A DNA stretch of 57,249 nucleotides from NCBI GenBank assembly GCA_051453625.1, contig JBOZIK010000001.1, positions 264,764,181 through 264,821,429 on the forward strand, given 5' to 3'. Positions 1-11,744 of this stretch are shown one piece after another. A program made the translations under genes and the position numbers. Within the stretch, counting starts at the first letter, position 1. Each line of letters starts with the position of its first letter. The notes under the pieces were generated by a model. The model saw only the letters and a list, made by a program, of their open reading frames with translations, made no database searches and was not told the DNA's origin. This DNA comes from Welwitschia mirabilis (taxonomy: Eukaryota > Gnetophyta > Gnetopsida > Welwitschiales).

Positions 1-277
1 ATGTTTTCATGATCATCTTATCGTCTCTCCATAATCAATAGAATTGTATCTAAACCTATATAAATGTCCTGCAAAAGTACTCCAAATACACCGTCAAATT
101 CCTACAAATTGGCATCATGATAGTAATCTTAGTCTTGATGAAGTTACTTGAGAGCTAGAGAAAATAATAAAAAATCAATACCTAAATATTTTTAAATATT
201 ATAATATGTAATCAAGTGTTTCTAAGATCTTTATGTATCTTAATTTCAAGATGTGAATCAGTCTAAGTAGGGAAGAA
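1..277 (+). repeat. Repeat shared with the far end of the window; probable 3' end of an element interior
   Basis: Positions 1-118 match 57067-57185 in the same orientation (for example TGTCCTGCAAAAGTACTC against TGTCCTACAAAAGCACTC, then CAAATTCCTACAAATTGGCAT against TAAATTCCTAAAAATTGGCAT). A weaker match continues at 132-167 against 57211-57240. The stretch ends in the purine run AGGGAAGAA just before the presumed LTR start at 278, as expected for a polypurine tract. It is therefore read as the 3' end of an element interior. No open reading frame survives. Confidence 0.45.
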
Positions 278-1133
278 TGTCATATCTCATATTTTTTAAA
301 CCTTATTTACTTGAATATCAAGCATATTAAGCTTTTACTCAAATGATAATTATCCTTATTTAAAGGCCTTATCAAAATAAGATGTCATTTTAAATTAATA
401 TAGTCTGTAATTTTTATAATTTACCATGAAAATAATAAAAATTATGTTAGAACGTTTTTATGAGGAAAGCTATTCAAACATTTAAAATTATATAATCCCA
501 TTATGTAAGGAATTAAAATCACATGATAAAACTAATAAATTGAAAATTTTAAGAGAATATAATAATATATTTTGCATCTTAGTTTACTCATTTAAATTCT
601 TGATAAATGTAATAGGTGTACTATATTATGAATAAACATTTTCTTCCTTGTGTTATGTGATTAATAGAATTTATGAATTTTGAAATAAATAAGCATTTCA
701 AAAAGGACATGCACTCTTATCTAGACCTAATAATAATAAATGACTAGATTTACTCTACTATGAGTTTATTCTCTTGAGATGTGTAAGGGCACTTAATTCA
801 TAGTATACTCATTGTTTTATTCATTAGAATTAAAGATTTTATCTTAGTATGCAATATGACAATTTTCAGATTTGTGCATTTATTCTTTTAATGCATTTCT
901 TAGATAAACTAAACTTACTTATGAGCCTATGCATGATTAAAAATGACTTAGCGTGAGGAAATGATGCATGTAATTAAACTTGCTAATTAAAGCAAGAAAA
1001 TTACTCACCCTAGTTAAGTGCATGAGTCATACATATAATCTTTTTTTATACTCTAATGTCATTTATTACTCATCTAACATATCAATACTAAATCATGTGA
1101 TCTTATGATCTTGAGATATGTGCATTTGTTTAT

Positions 1134-1143
1134 CTATATATAG
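1134..1143 (+). promoter_or_regulatory. TATA-like box in LTR copy A
   Basis: TATATATAGA is followed by a pyrimidine-rich stretch (CTTTTCTCTCTTG). It lies at the position equivalent to the cleaner TATATAAATA of copy D (48551). This is the expected place of the U3/R boundary. Probably inactive. Confidence 0.4.
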
Positions 1144-1482
1144 ATATCCTTTTCTCTCTTGTATAAGAAGATACTTTCCTTCTTTTTTTATATAAGTGCA
1201 TTTACTTCCTTCCTCTTTATTTCTTTCATTCTCTTACTTGTGGAGCTTGGATATTGGATGCTTGGAGCTAAGGTACTCTTGAGCTTGGATCTTTCTTAAT
1301 CTTCAACTATCAAAGACTTACTAATCTTCCCAAGTAAGCTGTTTACTCTTATTGTCCATATGATATCTTTTTAAGATTCTAGTAAGATGATGTAATATTA
1401 CATTAATAAATTATTTAAAATTTTTATGTAATTATGTTATAAAATATTATTTCCTCTCATTAACTCTCACAAAGACACTGAG

Positions 1483-2254
1483 NNNNNNNNNNNNNNNNNN
1501 NNNNNNNNNNNNNNNNNNNNNNNNNNNNNNNNNNNNNNNNNNNNNNNNNNNNNNNNNNNNNNNNNNNNNNNNNNNNNNNNNNNNNNNNNNNNNNNNNNNN
1601 NNNNNNNNNNNNNNNNNNNNNNNNNNNNNNNNNNNNNNNNNNNNNNNNNNNNNNNNNNNNNNNNNNNNNNNNNNNNNNNNNNNNNNNNNNNNNNNNNNNN
1701 NNNNNNNNNNNNNNNNNNNNNNNNNNNNNNNNNNNNNNNNNNNNNNNNNNNNNNNNNNNNNNNNNNNNNNNNNNNNNNNNNNNNNNNNNNNNNNNNNNNN
1801 NNNNNNNNNNNNNNNNNNNNNNNNNNNNNNNNNNNNNNNNNNNNNNNNNNNNNNNNNNNNNNNNNNNNNNNNNNNNNNNNNNNNNNNNNNNNNNNNNNNN
1901 NNNNNNNNNNNNNNNNNNNNNNNNNNNNNNNNNNNNNNNNNNNNNNNNNNNNNNNNNNNNNNNNNNNNNNNNNNNNNNNNNNNNNNNNNNNNNNNNNNNN
2001 NNNNNNNNNNNNNNNNNNNNNNNNNNNNNNNNNNNNNNNNNNNNNNNNNNNNNNNNNNNNNNNNNNNNNNNNNNNNNNNNNNNNNNNNNNNNNNNNNNNN
2101 NNNNNNNNNNNNNNNNNNNNNNNNNNNNNNNNNNNNNNNNNNNNNNNNNNNNNNNNNNNNNNNNNNNNNNNNNNNNNNNNNNNNNNNNNNNNNNNNNNNN
2201 NNNNNNNNNNNNNNNNNNNNNNNNNNNNNNNNNNNNNNNNNNNNNNNNNNNNNN
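1483..2254. other. Assembly gap (772 N)
   Basis: Run of N inside LTR copy A. The corresponding sequence in copy B between 3129 and about 3378 is only about 250 bases, so the gap size may be wrong or may hide an insertion. Confidence 0.95.
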
Positions 2255-2918
2255 ATAAATGGTTTTTTTAAATGGATTTGACTTTTATCGCTATAATGAT
2301 TTGAATTAGTAACTTAGTTAATATATTCTATAAGTAAGTAGTTAATATATCCATTCTGTTACTAATCTAAGTTATTACTTAACTAATCGTAGAAAATTTA
2401 TCATATTTTTGTTATAGTGAAAATTAAATTTCCAGAATAGAGGAATAGGACAAAAATATTATTAATTAGTTTATATAAATTAGTAAAATTTTTTTTATAA
2501 GTCTAGAATTGTATAATGAATGTGAAAATGTAAAAACAATAATTTTTTAACAGGTAAAAAATTTATTAAAATATATTAGAAAATAAATTCAAAAAATAGT
2601 AAGCAACTAATGTATTCTTTTATAACTATTTGTTAAGATATTTGCAAAACTAAGCATCCTAAGTTATAGGAAATTGAATAAGCTTTCCAAAATATCTTGA
2701 ATCATATGAAAAATCAAAGTGTTTTGAAAGTCATGATCATTTTGGTATAGAGTGGTAGGACTATAATTTTAGAAAATTTGATAGTCTTTAACCTTAAATG
2801 ATAACTATATTTTTAGTTTAAGTTAGATTCTAAGAAATCTATGATGTCTTTTAGAGCCTAAAAATATTATAATTAATGTTTTAAATTATAGAAAAATTAT
2901 TACACAAAACTTTATAGG

Positions 2919-3018
2919 NNNNNNNNNNNNNNNNNNNNNNNNNNNNNNNNNNNNNNNNNNNNNNNNNNNNNNNNNNNNNNNNNNNNNNNNNNNNNNNNNN
3001 NNNNNNNNNNNNNNNNNN
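2919..3018. other. Assembly gap (exactly 100 N)
   Basis: Likely a placeholder of unknown length. The sequence after the gap restarts at an LTR offset that copy A had already passed, so this is either a tandem LTR arrangement or a join of unlinked copies. Confidence 0.9.
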
Positions 3019-3396
3019 GATTCTAGTAAAATGATGTGATATTGCATTAGGGAATTATTTATAGTTTTTATGTAATTATGTTATAAAATATTATTCCTTT
3101 CCATTGGCTCTCACCAAGATGCTAGCGAGATATGAGGGGTCTTTTGTGCTTAGTGAATGAGGTTACTAATGAATGATTATGACTAAGTAAATCACAGGTT
3201 TACTATTAAACAAAAAAAGAAAAGAAAATTGAGTACCCGTATTTATTTTAATATTATATTTTTTATCTATTATACATTAGGTCTATCTTATTAGTGGTAA
3301 AGTATGATCATTAAAAATCTCTTGGCTAGTACCCTTTCATGAAAATCTTGAGGTTCATAGTAAATAGATCTTTTTGAATTGATTTTTTTAAAAATG

Positions 3397-3411
3397 ATTT
3401 AAATTAGTAAC
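3397..3411. repeat. Left target-site duplication of the SINE
   Basis: The 15-base ATTTAAATTAGTAAC pairs with ATTTGAATTAGTGAC at 3599-3613 (13 of 15 identical). The paralogous copy A at about 2300-2313 carries the same site once, with no insert. Confidence 0.7.
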
Positions 3412-3598
3412 TTTTTTCCCCCCTAAATTGAAGAGATAGTAGGAAGGTAATCTTTATGTCATATAAATACCCAATGGAACTTAGGCTTATGAAATCTATT
3501 TTGTTTTTTATGTTTATTGCCACTACCAGTGTTTGAACTCTAGAGCTCTAGGTCCATATGCTTGTGATCTTATCATTCCCTTAAGCAGTTATTAACAA
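3412..3598 (-). mobile_element. tRNA-derived SINE (minus strand)
   Basis: This 187-bp insertion is flanked by a 15-bp imperfect target-site duplication. On the minus strand it carries a pol III B-box-like GTTCAAACAC (plus 3529-3538), with a possible weak A box upstream (about 3560-3580). It ends in GGGGGGAAAAAA, a short A-rich tail, next to the duplicated site. It is absent at the equivalent position of LTR copy A, so the empty site is visible in the same window. The family name is not recognised. Confidence 0.6.
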
Positions 3599-3613
3599 AT
3601 TTGAATTAGTGAC
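3599..3613. repeat. Right target-site duplication of the SINE
   Basis: ATTTGAATTAGTGAC; see the left copy at 3397-3411. Confidence 0.7.
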
Positions 3614-4991
3614 TTAATTACAATATTCTTTAAGTAATTATCTCATATATCCATTATTTTACTAATCTAAGTTATTAATTAATTAGTTGTAGAAACTTTA
3701 GCATATTTTTGTTATGCCAAAAATTAAATTTCTAGAATAGAGGCATAGGATAAAAACATCCTTATTAATTAGTAAGTATAAATTAGCAAATTTTTTTACA
3801 TAAGTCTAGGATTATATTATAAACATGAAAATATAAAAATAGTAATTTTTCTGATAGGTAATTATTTTTAGAAAATTTATTTGCTAAAATATGCTAGAAA
3901 ATAAATGCAAAAAATAGTAAGAAAGTAATTTATGTTTTAATGCTTTTATGTTAAGATATATGAAAACTTGAGCATTCTAAGTTATAGAGAATTTAATAGT
4001 AGTTTCAAAACATCTTTAATAATTTAAAAACTCAAAGTATTTTGAAAGTTATGATCATTTTAGTGTAGTGTCGTAGGACTATAATTTTATAAAATTTGAT
4101 AGTCTTTAACCTTAAATGATACCCTTGGAAATAATATTTTTAGAATTCCAAAATAGCTTAAGTTAGATTTTGAGTATTTATTATGTATTTGATTTTTAAA
4201 CAACTACTACAATTTATTTTTTGCTTCATAATTAATTAGTTCTTGATTTTTGAATATAATGTCTCCTTAGAGCCCAAAATATTATAATTATTGTTTTATT
4301 ACATAAACTTTTACAGGGAATTTGAGTATATAAGATAAGTTTTTATTAGTAAATTTAAGTTAAATTACCTATAAATAGTATTTTATTTATATATATACTT
4401 TTTTTATCTTTTTTCTTTATCTCACTTTAAATGTATATGCTTGTAAGAGTTTTTACATTGGTGGTTTAAGTAATATAAATAGTCTCTTGCTTGTCACTTT
4501 TTTAATTAACTTATAATATAGTCATATAAATCTTAGATAAAGATTTATATCTCAAAAATTATGCTTGAGCTGTGCTTTTATTTTTTTACCTTCTTTGTAC
4601 CGATACATGGAGATTATCATATAAGCATGGAATAATGTTTTTAGGATTGACATAGCTCTAGATATGTTTTAGTTTCTGTAAGTACATTATTAAGATGCGA
4701 TATGATACATTTTAAATATTTTCATTATTTTTGAAATAAAAAGAATATTTCCTTTATTTAAATATAAAAGAAAAGAATATTTCCTTTATCTAGATTTTCA
4801 TTATTGTAATTTTAAATATAAAGATGTTCTTGTATGCTTATTTTCTTTCTATGATTGCTTTTATAAAGTGAGCCTAATGATCATTATAATTATGCTAACT
4901 AGGTAAATAATTTATTAAGTATTCATAATAGTTAAAATTATATGAATGCATTTGTTTGGTGTACTTATCAAAAAAGACTAAATTAAGATAA

Positions 4992-5101
4992 NNNNNNNNN
5001 NNNNNNNNNNNNNNNNNNNNNNNNNNNNNNNNNNNNNNNNNNNNNNNNNNNNNNNNNNNNNNNNNNNNNNNNNNNNNNNNNNNNNNNNNNNNNNNNNNNN
5101 N
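4992..5101. other. Assembly gap (110 N)
   Basis: Gap inside LTR copy B. The matching part of copy D lies within about 50160-50635. Confidence 0.95.
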
Positions 5102-5744
5102 AACCATGTATGAACTTACTCTGACTTAATATCTTGAGCCCTTAGTATCGATGGATTATATTACACCATGCGAAGATGCCTTAAGGAAGTGGGGATTATT
5201 TGTAAGCATGCATCCATTTTATATGCTGCTTGTCACCTGTATTAGAGGTATATCGAGGTGAAGTGAAAGCCTATGGAGTTAAGCTCTACCATATTTGTAT
5301 AATTTAGAACCTAAAGTAGAACTAACTCATATCAAAAGAATTGCCAGATATCAAGTTGGAATTCCATTAGTTGTAGTTGCAACCTCGTATTATATTGGTT
5401 AGGTATAATCCTTAAACTCATCCACATATGTTTATAATAAGTTTATATCTTCTCAACAATTCATAAGACATCTTTTATATGATAAAAACTAGAAAAAAAT
5501 GGAGGATACAAATTTATGATATTGCTATTATTTATAAACCAAAATAATCTAGAAATTAATTATATCTAAATATATAATAATAATATGATTTATTTTTCTT
5601 AGGATATAGAAATGCTAAAAAAGGAATAAGTAAAATTTAATCCCTAGTTCTGTTGTGTCTATTAGGTAATAATATAAAAGAAGGAAGGAAGAGAAAAGGA
5701 AAAAAATAGTGCTTAATTATGATAAGAGAAGAGAGAATGTTACA

Positions 5745-6449
5745 TCATACCGCCTAACCAAAACTACGCTTTATCCTTAAAGTTAAAGAGAAAGAAAATC
5801 AAACTATTTAAAAAGATTTTATAATACATGACCTTTCATATAAGGATAGAAAATGACTTTGATGTAATTATTTAGGAAAAGACATAATGTAATCCTAGGA
5901 AAAATGGAACATGAACTTTAATAAAAATTCACCATCTACAAATTCCTAGAGATAGTTTACCTAAATTAATAACCATCTTTATTAAAAATTTTGTATATTT
6001 TATTTTAAATTTAAATGCGTTACATTGTAAAATAGACTAGAAATCTTCTAAATAAACCTATAAACAATAAAAAATTAGTTAAGTAAATTTTTAAGTACAT
6101 AAGTTAAATAAAGTAAACATAAAGATATCTCCAAATACCACCTTTTTTCTTTCCATTTGTACCTCTTTCATATTCAAACTTTATTCCTTATTTTAAGCAT
6201 TTAAATCAAATCGGACATCCACTGTTATGACATATCCTTCCAATAGAATTAAGCATGTTAGTTTACGAAGGATTTAGTGCTATATTGCCAACAAATGTCT
6301 ATAGCCATGATGCAGTTGAACATGTCATAAAATAAACCGTTAGAGCTACATTGCCAATGAGTGTTCATAGCCCTCATGTCATTAACTAAATGCAATTTTA
6401 ATTGATCAATATGTAATGTGCTTTTCTTTTAATCACCTATTCTCATATT
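5745..6449 (+). mobile_element. R2 repeat, copy 1 (5' part of an LTR, probably Ty3/gypsy)
   Basis: Matches 16820-17570 along its length. Anchors include CATCATACC against CACCATACT at the start, TTATTTTAAGCATTT near 6190, and GTTAGAGCTACATTGCC against ATTAGAGCTACATTTC near 6340. The left end, TGTTACATCATACC, looks like an LTR start and abuts or overlaps the TGTTACA end of LTR copy B. It runs into a 100-N gap. No coding frame. Confidence 0.55.
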
Positions 6450-6549
6450 NNNNNNNNNNNNNNNNNNNNNNNNNNNNNNNNNNNNNNNNNNNNNNNNNNN
6501 NNNNNNNNNNNNNNNNNNNNNNNNNNNNNNNNNNNNNNNNNNNNNNNNN
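6450..6549. other. Assembly gap (exactly 100 N)
   Basis: Placeholder between the R2 repeat and LTR copy C. Confidence 0.95.
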
Positions 6550-7809
6550 ATTTAAAAACACAAAGTATTTTGAAGGTTATGATCATTTTAGTATAGTGCG
6601 GTAGGACAGTAGTTTTAGAAAATTTGACAGTCTTTAATCTTAAATGATAACCTTAAAAATAATACTTTTTAAAATTCCAAAATAGTATAAGTTAGATTTA
6701 AAGATCCTATTATGTTTCGAGTGAAAACTACTATAATTTATTTTTTGCTTTATAATTAATTAATTATTAATTTTTAACTATGATGTCTTCTTAGAGTCCA
6801 AAAATATTATAATTAATGTTTTAAATTATAGTAAAATTATTACATAACGTTTTATGGGGAATTTAAGTATAGAAGATATGTTTCTATTAGTAACTTTAAG
6901 TTAAATTACCTATAAATAGTATTTTACTTGTATAATTACCTTCTTTTCTTTTTTCTTTATCTTACTTTAAATGTTTACACTTGTACGAATTTTTACTTTA
7001 ATAGTATAAGTAACATAAATAGCCTCTAGCTTATCATTTTTTTTTAATTGACTTATAATATAGCCATATGAATCTTGGGTAAATATTTATATCTTAACAA
7101 TTATGCTTAAGCTATACTTTCTTTTGTTTACCTTCTTTGGACCTATTCATGGAGATTGTGATAGGTGCATGAAAAAATGTATTTAGGGTTGGTATAGCTC
7201 TAGGTGCATTTTAGTTTCTTTAACTATATTATTAAGATGCAATTTGATACATTTTAAATATTTTTATTATTATTGAAAGAAAAAAAAGAAAAATATTTCA
7301 TTTATCTAGGTACAAAGGAAAAGGATATTTTCTTTATCTAGATTTTCATTATTATAATCTTGAATATAGATATGTTCTTGTATGCTTATTTTTTTTTAAT
7401 GGTTGCCTTTAGAAAATGAGTCGTATCGAGTTGGAATGCCAATAATTAGAGTTGCAACTTTCTATTATATTGGTTAGGTATTATCCATAAACTTATCCAT
7501 GTATGTTTATAATAAGTTTACATCTCCTTAACATTTTACAAGATATCTTTTATGTAATCAAAAACTAGAAAGAAATGGAGCACAAAAACCTATAACATTG
7601 CTATTGTTTGTAAACTAAATAGTCTAGAAATTAATTATGGGTAAATATATAATACTAATATAATTTGTTTTGCTTGAAATATAAAAATTCTAATAAAGAA
7701 ATAAATAAAATTTAGTCTTAAGTGCTACTATGTCTGTTAGGCAATAATATTACAAAAGGAAGGGGGAATATAGTGCCTAATTAGGATAGGGAAAAAAAAG
7801 GGTGTCATA
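6550..7809 (+). mobile_element. LTR family 1, copy C (3' part)
   Basis: Aligns to copy B from B's 4020 onward. Shared anchors are GTTATGATCATTTTAG, TTAAATTACCTATAAATAGT and ACTTATAATATAG. It lacks the stretch corresponding to B 4876-5350, so it carries an internal deletion of about 475 bp including B's gap. It ends in TGTCATA (7803-7809), a mutated form of the family's TGTTACA end. Confidence 0.65.
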
Positions 7810-8879
7810 AATAATGTTCATTAAATCAAAGTAACACTAATTAATTTCGAGTTATTTTGACCAATAAAATGAGAAGACATGCAGAAGAGGAAAAAAAAGG
7901 GAGAGAGAAAAAATAGAGAAATAAACTTAAAAAATTCCAGAATTCTCAAAATACTCATAATATGCCATAAAATAAGTTTCTAGAACAAAAATACTTAAGA
8001 TTAAGTAGAATTGATTGCAATTAATAAGAAACAGTTCTTACAGAAAAACTGCAAAATATTAGTCAACCCTATTTTGATCAAGAATATTAAATAACTACAA
8101 AACTTAAGAAAAACTAAATTTCATATTTTGAAAGTACTGAAAAAATATTGCATGATAGAATCTTGAATTTCTAAAAGCATACTAAAAATAATCAAGAAAA
8201 TCACTATGCAAAATTATAAGAAGTAAGATCAGACATTTTAGAATTTTTTTTAATGAAAACTACTGCAAAATGGGTTTTCAAGGCCGAATTTGGGTTCTAA
8301 CACTTTGAGAAAGAAAGTTTCGAAAAGATGAGAGAAATCTACTTATAAAATATCAAAACCATAAGAGTTATAGAGAAAAAGACATGATCAAAACAAGCTC
8401 TAAAGTTAACCATTTTATTTTGATTTTGAGAAAATAAAAAGAAGAGAGAAGAATTCTTGTGACAAAGAATAATTTTAATTTCAGAAAAGCATAAATAACA
8501 TATTTTAAGTCTATTATACTACTATTAGAGAGGAAAGGATATAAATTCAACATTAATTGCTTAAAAAAAGTGAAATCATGAGAAATGTATTAGAAAATAA
8601 AAAATTAAAGGAAAGAAGAAAGAAGAAAAACAAAACACATGATTTATTTTAAAAAAAAGTGACTAAGCATGCAAAACCTTAGATTGATATAAAAGGTACT
8701 AGCTGTTATATAATTTATTTAGCACTATTTATGTTGTAAGTTATAAAATTCTAATTACATTGAAGCAAATCATGATAAAAATGCATAACTAAAGTAATAG
8801 AAAGCATGAAAAACATAAAGAAAAGGAAGCCTTATTGATTTAATAAGAATGCATAAACCTTCCTATTATTCCTCTGTCT
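7810..8879. other. AT-rich DNA with no recognised feature
   Basis: A-rich on the plus strand. Short open frames, such as the minus-strand one at 8368-8553, show no family resemblance. Possibly element interior downstream of LTR copy C, but I could not recognise gag or pol motifs. Confidence 0.4.
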
Positions 8880-9262
8880 AATTTCTTACAAGATTTAATG
8901 CTTTCTCCTCCTCCTTAACCATTCAAACACATGCACTTCACCACCCCTGTAATGCCCTCTAAATGAATGGAAATAGGATGATAAATGGGATATGAAAGGA
9001 TTTAGTAAGCTAAGAATGAAGTAATAATAAAAGATAAGAATGAGGAATGTAGAAGATTTCCAAAGTTGATATAAAGATAAGTCAACTTGGAAATGTGGAA
9101 AAATGAGAGAAATGGATAGAAAATTTTCTTCCAATGCTTTTGAATGGTAAATTTGGCATAAAAATGGTATATTAATGAGATCATGATAGTATGGGCACTT
9201 GGGGGAGGGGCTTTATAGACACTTTGGGGTCAGTTATAGGCTGAGGAGTTGTCACAACCACT
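8880..9262 (-). mobile_element. Possible minus-strand LTR (promoter part)
   Basis: Read on the minus strand from about 9262, it begins TTGTGACAACTCCTC, an LTR-start-like sequence. About 40 bases on comes CTATAAAGCCCC, a TATA-like box followed by a C-rich stretch, in a locally GC-richer island. There is no second copy in the window and no confirmed end, so this rests on layout only. Confidence 0.3.
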
Positions 9263-10600
9263 GCTAATTCACATGTTTTCATGTCTTATTTTATAAAATT
9301 ATCACATGGTGCTGTAGCATGATTTTACTCTTGGAATTGCTATTGTAGTGTCATAGGTAGTTTCATACATAACTACCCAAAATTTAAAAATAAAACTTAA
9401 TTTAATTTTATCCTTTAAGACTTACAACATGATTTTATAAAATTTGACTAAAAAATGACTAGAAATAAATAGATTAGAGCTCCTTAAATGTAATTTTCCA
9501 AGGTACTGATGCCTTAAAAGACTCTTATGTCATCCAGTGTCATGCATCCAGTGCCAAAATGAGTCAAGATCACCATGTCAGTAAGATGATGATACATGAT
9601 GATGGAAAGGGAACTATGAATAATCTATAGAGCTTCTATGTTGAAGTAGTCATTCGTGATTTGCATTTTTACCCTCAATATCAATCTTCTCATTGCTAGA
9701 GTTACTAAGAGCCTCGAACAAGATTATAATGCATTATTTTAATTTCATTAAGTGTCCAATGTACTTGTTATCTAAAAAGTGCAAAAATACCTCTAAATGC
9801 AATATTAAATTCAAAAGTAATGTAAAATATTGACTATTAATATCTTATTTTATTCAAAATTTAGACTTCATCAATAATTTTCTTATTTGAATAGAGATTT
9901 AAAAATGAAAATATTCTTAGGAGAATATATGTGGTAATTCATTGAGATCTAAATTAAATCCAACTTTCTATTCATTCATGAGATTTGGGTGATCCAAGGG
10001 AGCCATTTATTCATAACTTTTCTCTTTTCAAAGATCTAAATATCCCTTTTTAGTGTATGAACCGATTATTTCTTAAGTGGAAATATTTTAGGCCTAATAA
10101 CATAAATGTAGGCTTTGTGAATTTCATTCAATTCACATCTAAATACAATTTCTCTTAAATTCATAATAATACCATGAACTAATTCTTCAATGCCTAATTC
10201 TAAAAGAAAACAAATGTTTAACATGTTTGTTAAAAAATTTTACATGTGTGATATTTGTTCCATCATCATCTCAAAGTAAAGTTCTTCATAATGTACTACC
10301 TATTGTATTACTTTGATCTCCTAAAAGTGGAGATAAATAAACATAACCCTAATGAGAATGATTACTTTCTCCTCTTTTTTTTTTCAAGCTTCTTATTTTC
10401 TTTTTTTATCCTATGCTTATCTTCCATGTATCTAACTTTTCTTTAATAAGTAATTTAGCTTCTTTATTTAGTATTATTCTAGGTTTCCTTCATTTTTAGA
10501 CTAGCCACATTTAACTATTCAATCGACATGCTTGTTTTAGATGGCCTATCCCTACAAATTTTGCATAATATTAAAATACTCTTATATTTTAAATTTAGGG
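9263..10600. other. AT-rich DNA with no recognised feature
   Basis: No alignable domain on either strand. The plus-strand frame at 10255-10446 is a low-complexity Phe/Leu/Ser string from T-rich DNA and is not treated as a gene. It may be the downstream part of the minus-strand LINE remnant at 10605-10870. Confidence 0.4.
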
Positions 10601-10604
10601 TTTT

Positions 10605-10870
10605 AAGGCCTAAATTGGATTTCAACTGTATCTATTTGATTTTCTCTATATTCTAAAATGTAGATCACACATATAACCTTGTTAATGTAAACCTAGTCTC
10701 TCTAGCTATTATTTTGTCTATCTTAATTAGTTGGCCAGACTTTTTAGTAATCCTTTCTAGAAGGTTATCTTTCTAAAACTCTTTTAAGAAGTCCATTATT
10801 TGTACCCACATCAAAACTTTATCAAATAGTGTTTTAGCATAAAAAGCCCTTAGTTTACATGAGGTATGAG
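10605..10870 (-). pseudogene. Remnant of LINE ORF1 (DUF4283-like domain)
   Basis: The minus-strand translation reads VWVQIMDF, then DNLLERI, KIDKIIARETRF and LTRLYV, broken by stops. This follows the plant LINE ORF1 pattern of a VWV-xLPGLP-like motif, a KID-like segment and an R-R-x-R-A-RICVEV-like segment (DUF4283, often followed by a zinc knuckle). In those LINEs the protein packages element RNA. No zinc knuckle or LINE endonuclease/RT was recognised downstream (toward lower coordinates), so this is an isolated decayed fragment. A random match cannot be excluded. Confidence 0.4.
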
Positions 10871-11744
10871 CTAGCCCATGCATTTCTTAGTTTGAATGAA
10901 GTAGAAGCCAACACATGCAATTCAAATAATCATATTCCATTAGCTATAATATTGTATTTGTCTTATAAAAAAGAGAAGTGAAATAGGATAAATCCTTTAG
11001 ATATTGCCACTCGTTCTTCTTATCCTATACAATTTTGAAACTACCCAAAAGTGTATCATGTCTAATTTGGGATAAAAGCTCATAGATACATGTATATCTA
11101 ACATGCAAGTTTTAAATTTAGTTTCTACATTAGAGCATACCTCGCTAAGGTTAAATTTGAAATCAACAGATAGCTTCCTTTGGTGAAGCCATAGTAGATA
11201 AGGATAAGTTCCTTACCTTTCCTAAAATGCTTCTACTTCTATTAAGGTTTCTTGTCAAAATCGCTAGAAAGAAAACTACCTAATGCTTTCCTACTACTCT
11301 TACCAACTAAAAATAAGTTATGAACCATACACTTTATGTTATCACTTTGTCAAGCCATCAATTCATTATGCCATCCTTACCCATTTCATTTTTTCCCCTT
11401 TCATTAAAAGAATTTTCTTGAATTAAACTCACAACCATAAAGACTAACAAGCACTACTTTACTATTATGATGTCTCTTCCCAGGCATCACTATCACAAAC
11501 TACCTTTTAATAAAATAGCATTTTACATTAAGAAAGTAATAACTCTTAAATTACTTAGAATTTTTAAGTGACTAAGGATGCTTTGGAATTCTTATAAAAT
11601 TATCTACAATCTACACTTCTTTCTTTCTTAAAAGATTAAATATTAAATTGCTTACTCATTTTTAATTTTTTTAATATTATTTTCTCAAATAATTTTAAAA
11701 TTTATTTTACATTAAAAATTTAGTGTTTTTGAACATGCATGACC
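10871..11744. other. AT-rich DNA with no recognised feature
   Basis: Possibly the N-terminal and upstream part of the minus-strand LINE remnant. No motif I could name. Confidence 0.35.

Larger units (their letters stand above)
278..2918 (+). mobile_element. LTR family 1, copy A (partial, gapped)
   Basis: The copy starts with TGTCATATCTCAT after a purine-rich tract and matches three other copies in the window. 970-1350 matches 48140-48790 (copy D), including GAGTCATA and the repeated GAGCTTGGAT block. 1374-1482 matches 3019-3128 (copy B). 2296-2918 matches 3600-4310. A 772-N gap (1483-2254) interrupts it and it runs into a 100-N gap. No coding capacity was seen. Combining copies A and D suggests a full LTR near 3.8 kb, typical of long-LTR Ty3/gypsy chromoviruses. 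The exact start is inferred. Confidence 0.7.
3019..5744 (+). mobile_element. LTR family 1, copy B (3' part of the LTR, complete 3' end)
   Basis: The copy matches A (1374-1482 and 2296-2918), C (4020-4870 against 6550-7420, then about 5350-5744 against 7418-7809) and D (3108-3375 against 48939-49205; 5110-5744 against about 50635-51241). It ends in TGTTACA at 5738-5744, the same terminal heptamer as copy D, and is followed directly by the R2 repeat. A SINE is inserted at 3412-3598 and a 110-N gap lies at 4992-5101. No coding potential. Confidence 0.7.

Noticed and set aside
2255-4310. Copies A and B as two haplotypes of one LTR
   Set aside because: They differ by many substitutions and indels, including the SINE; paralogs fit better.
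4895-5107. Small ORF across a gap
   Set aside because: Half of it is N and it lies within LTR copy B; the same holds for 6416-6604.
8895-9184. Two overlapping minus-strand ORFs
   Set aside because: Phe/Ser/Leu-rich readings of A-rich DNA inside or next to a possible LTR; no conserved motif.
8260-10640. Similarity between TTTTCAAGGCCGAATTTGGG (about 8276) and TTTTAAGGCCTAAATTGGAT (about 10599)
   Set aside because: Only about 30 bases align; too short in such biased DNA to call a repeat.
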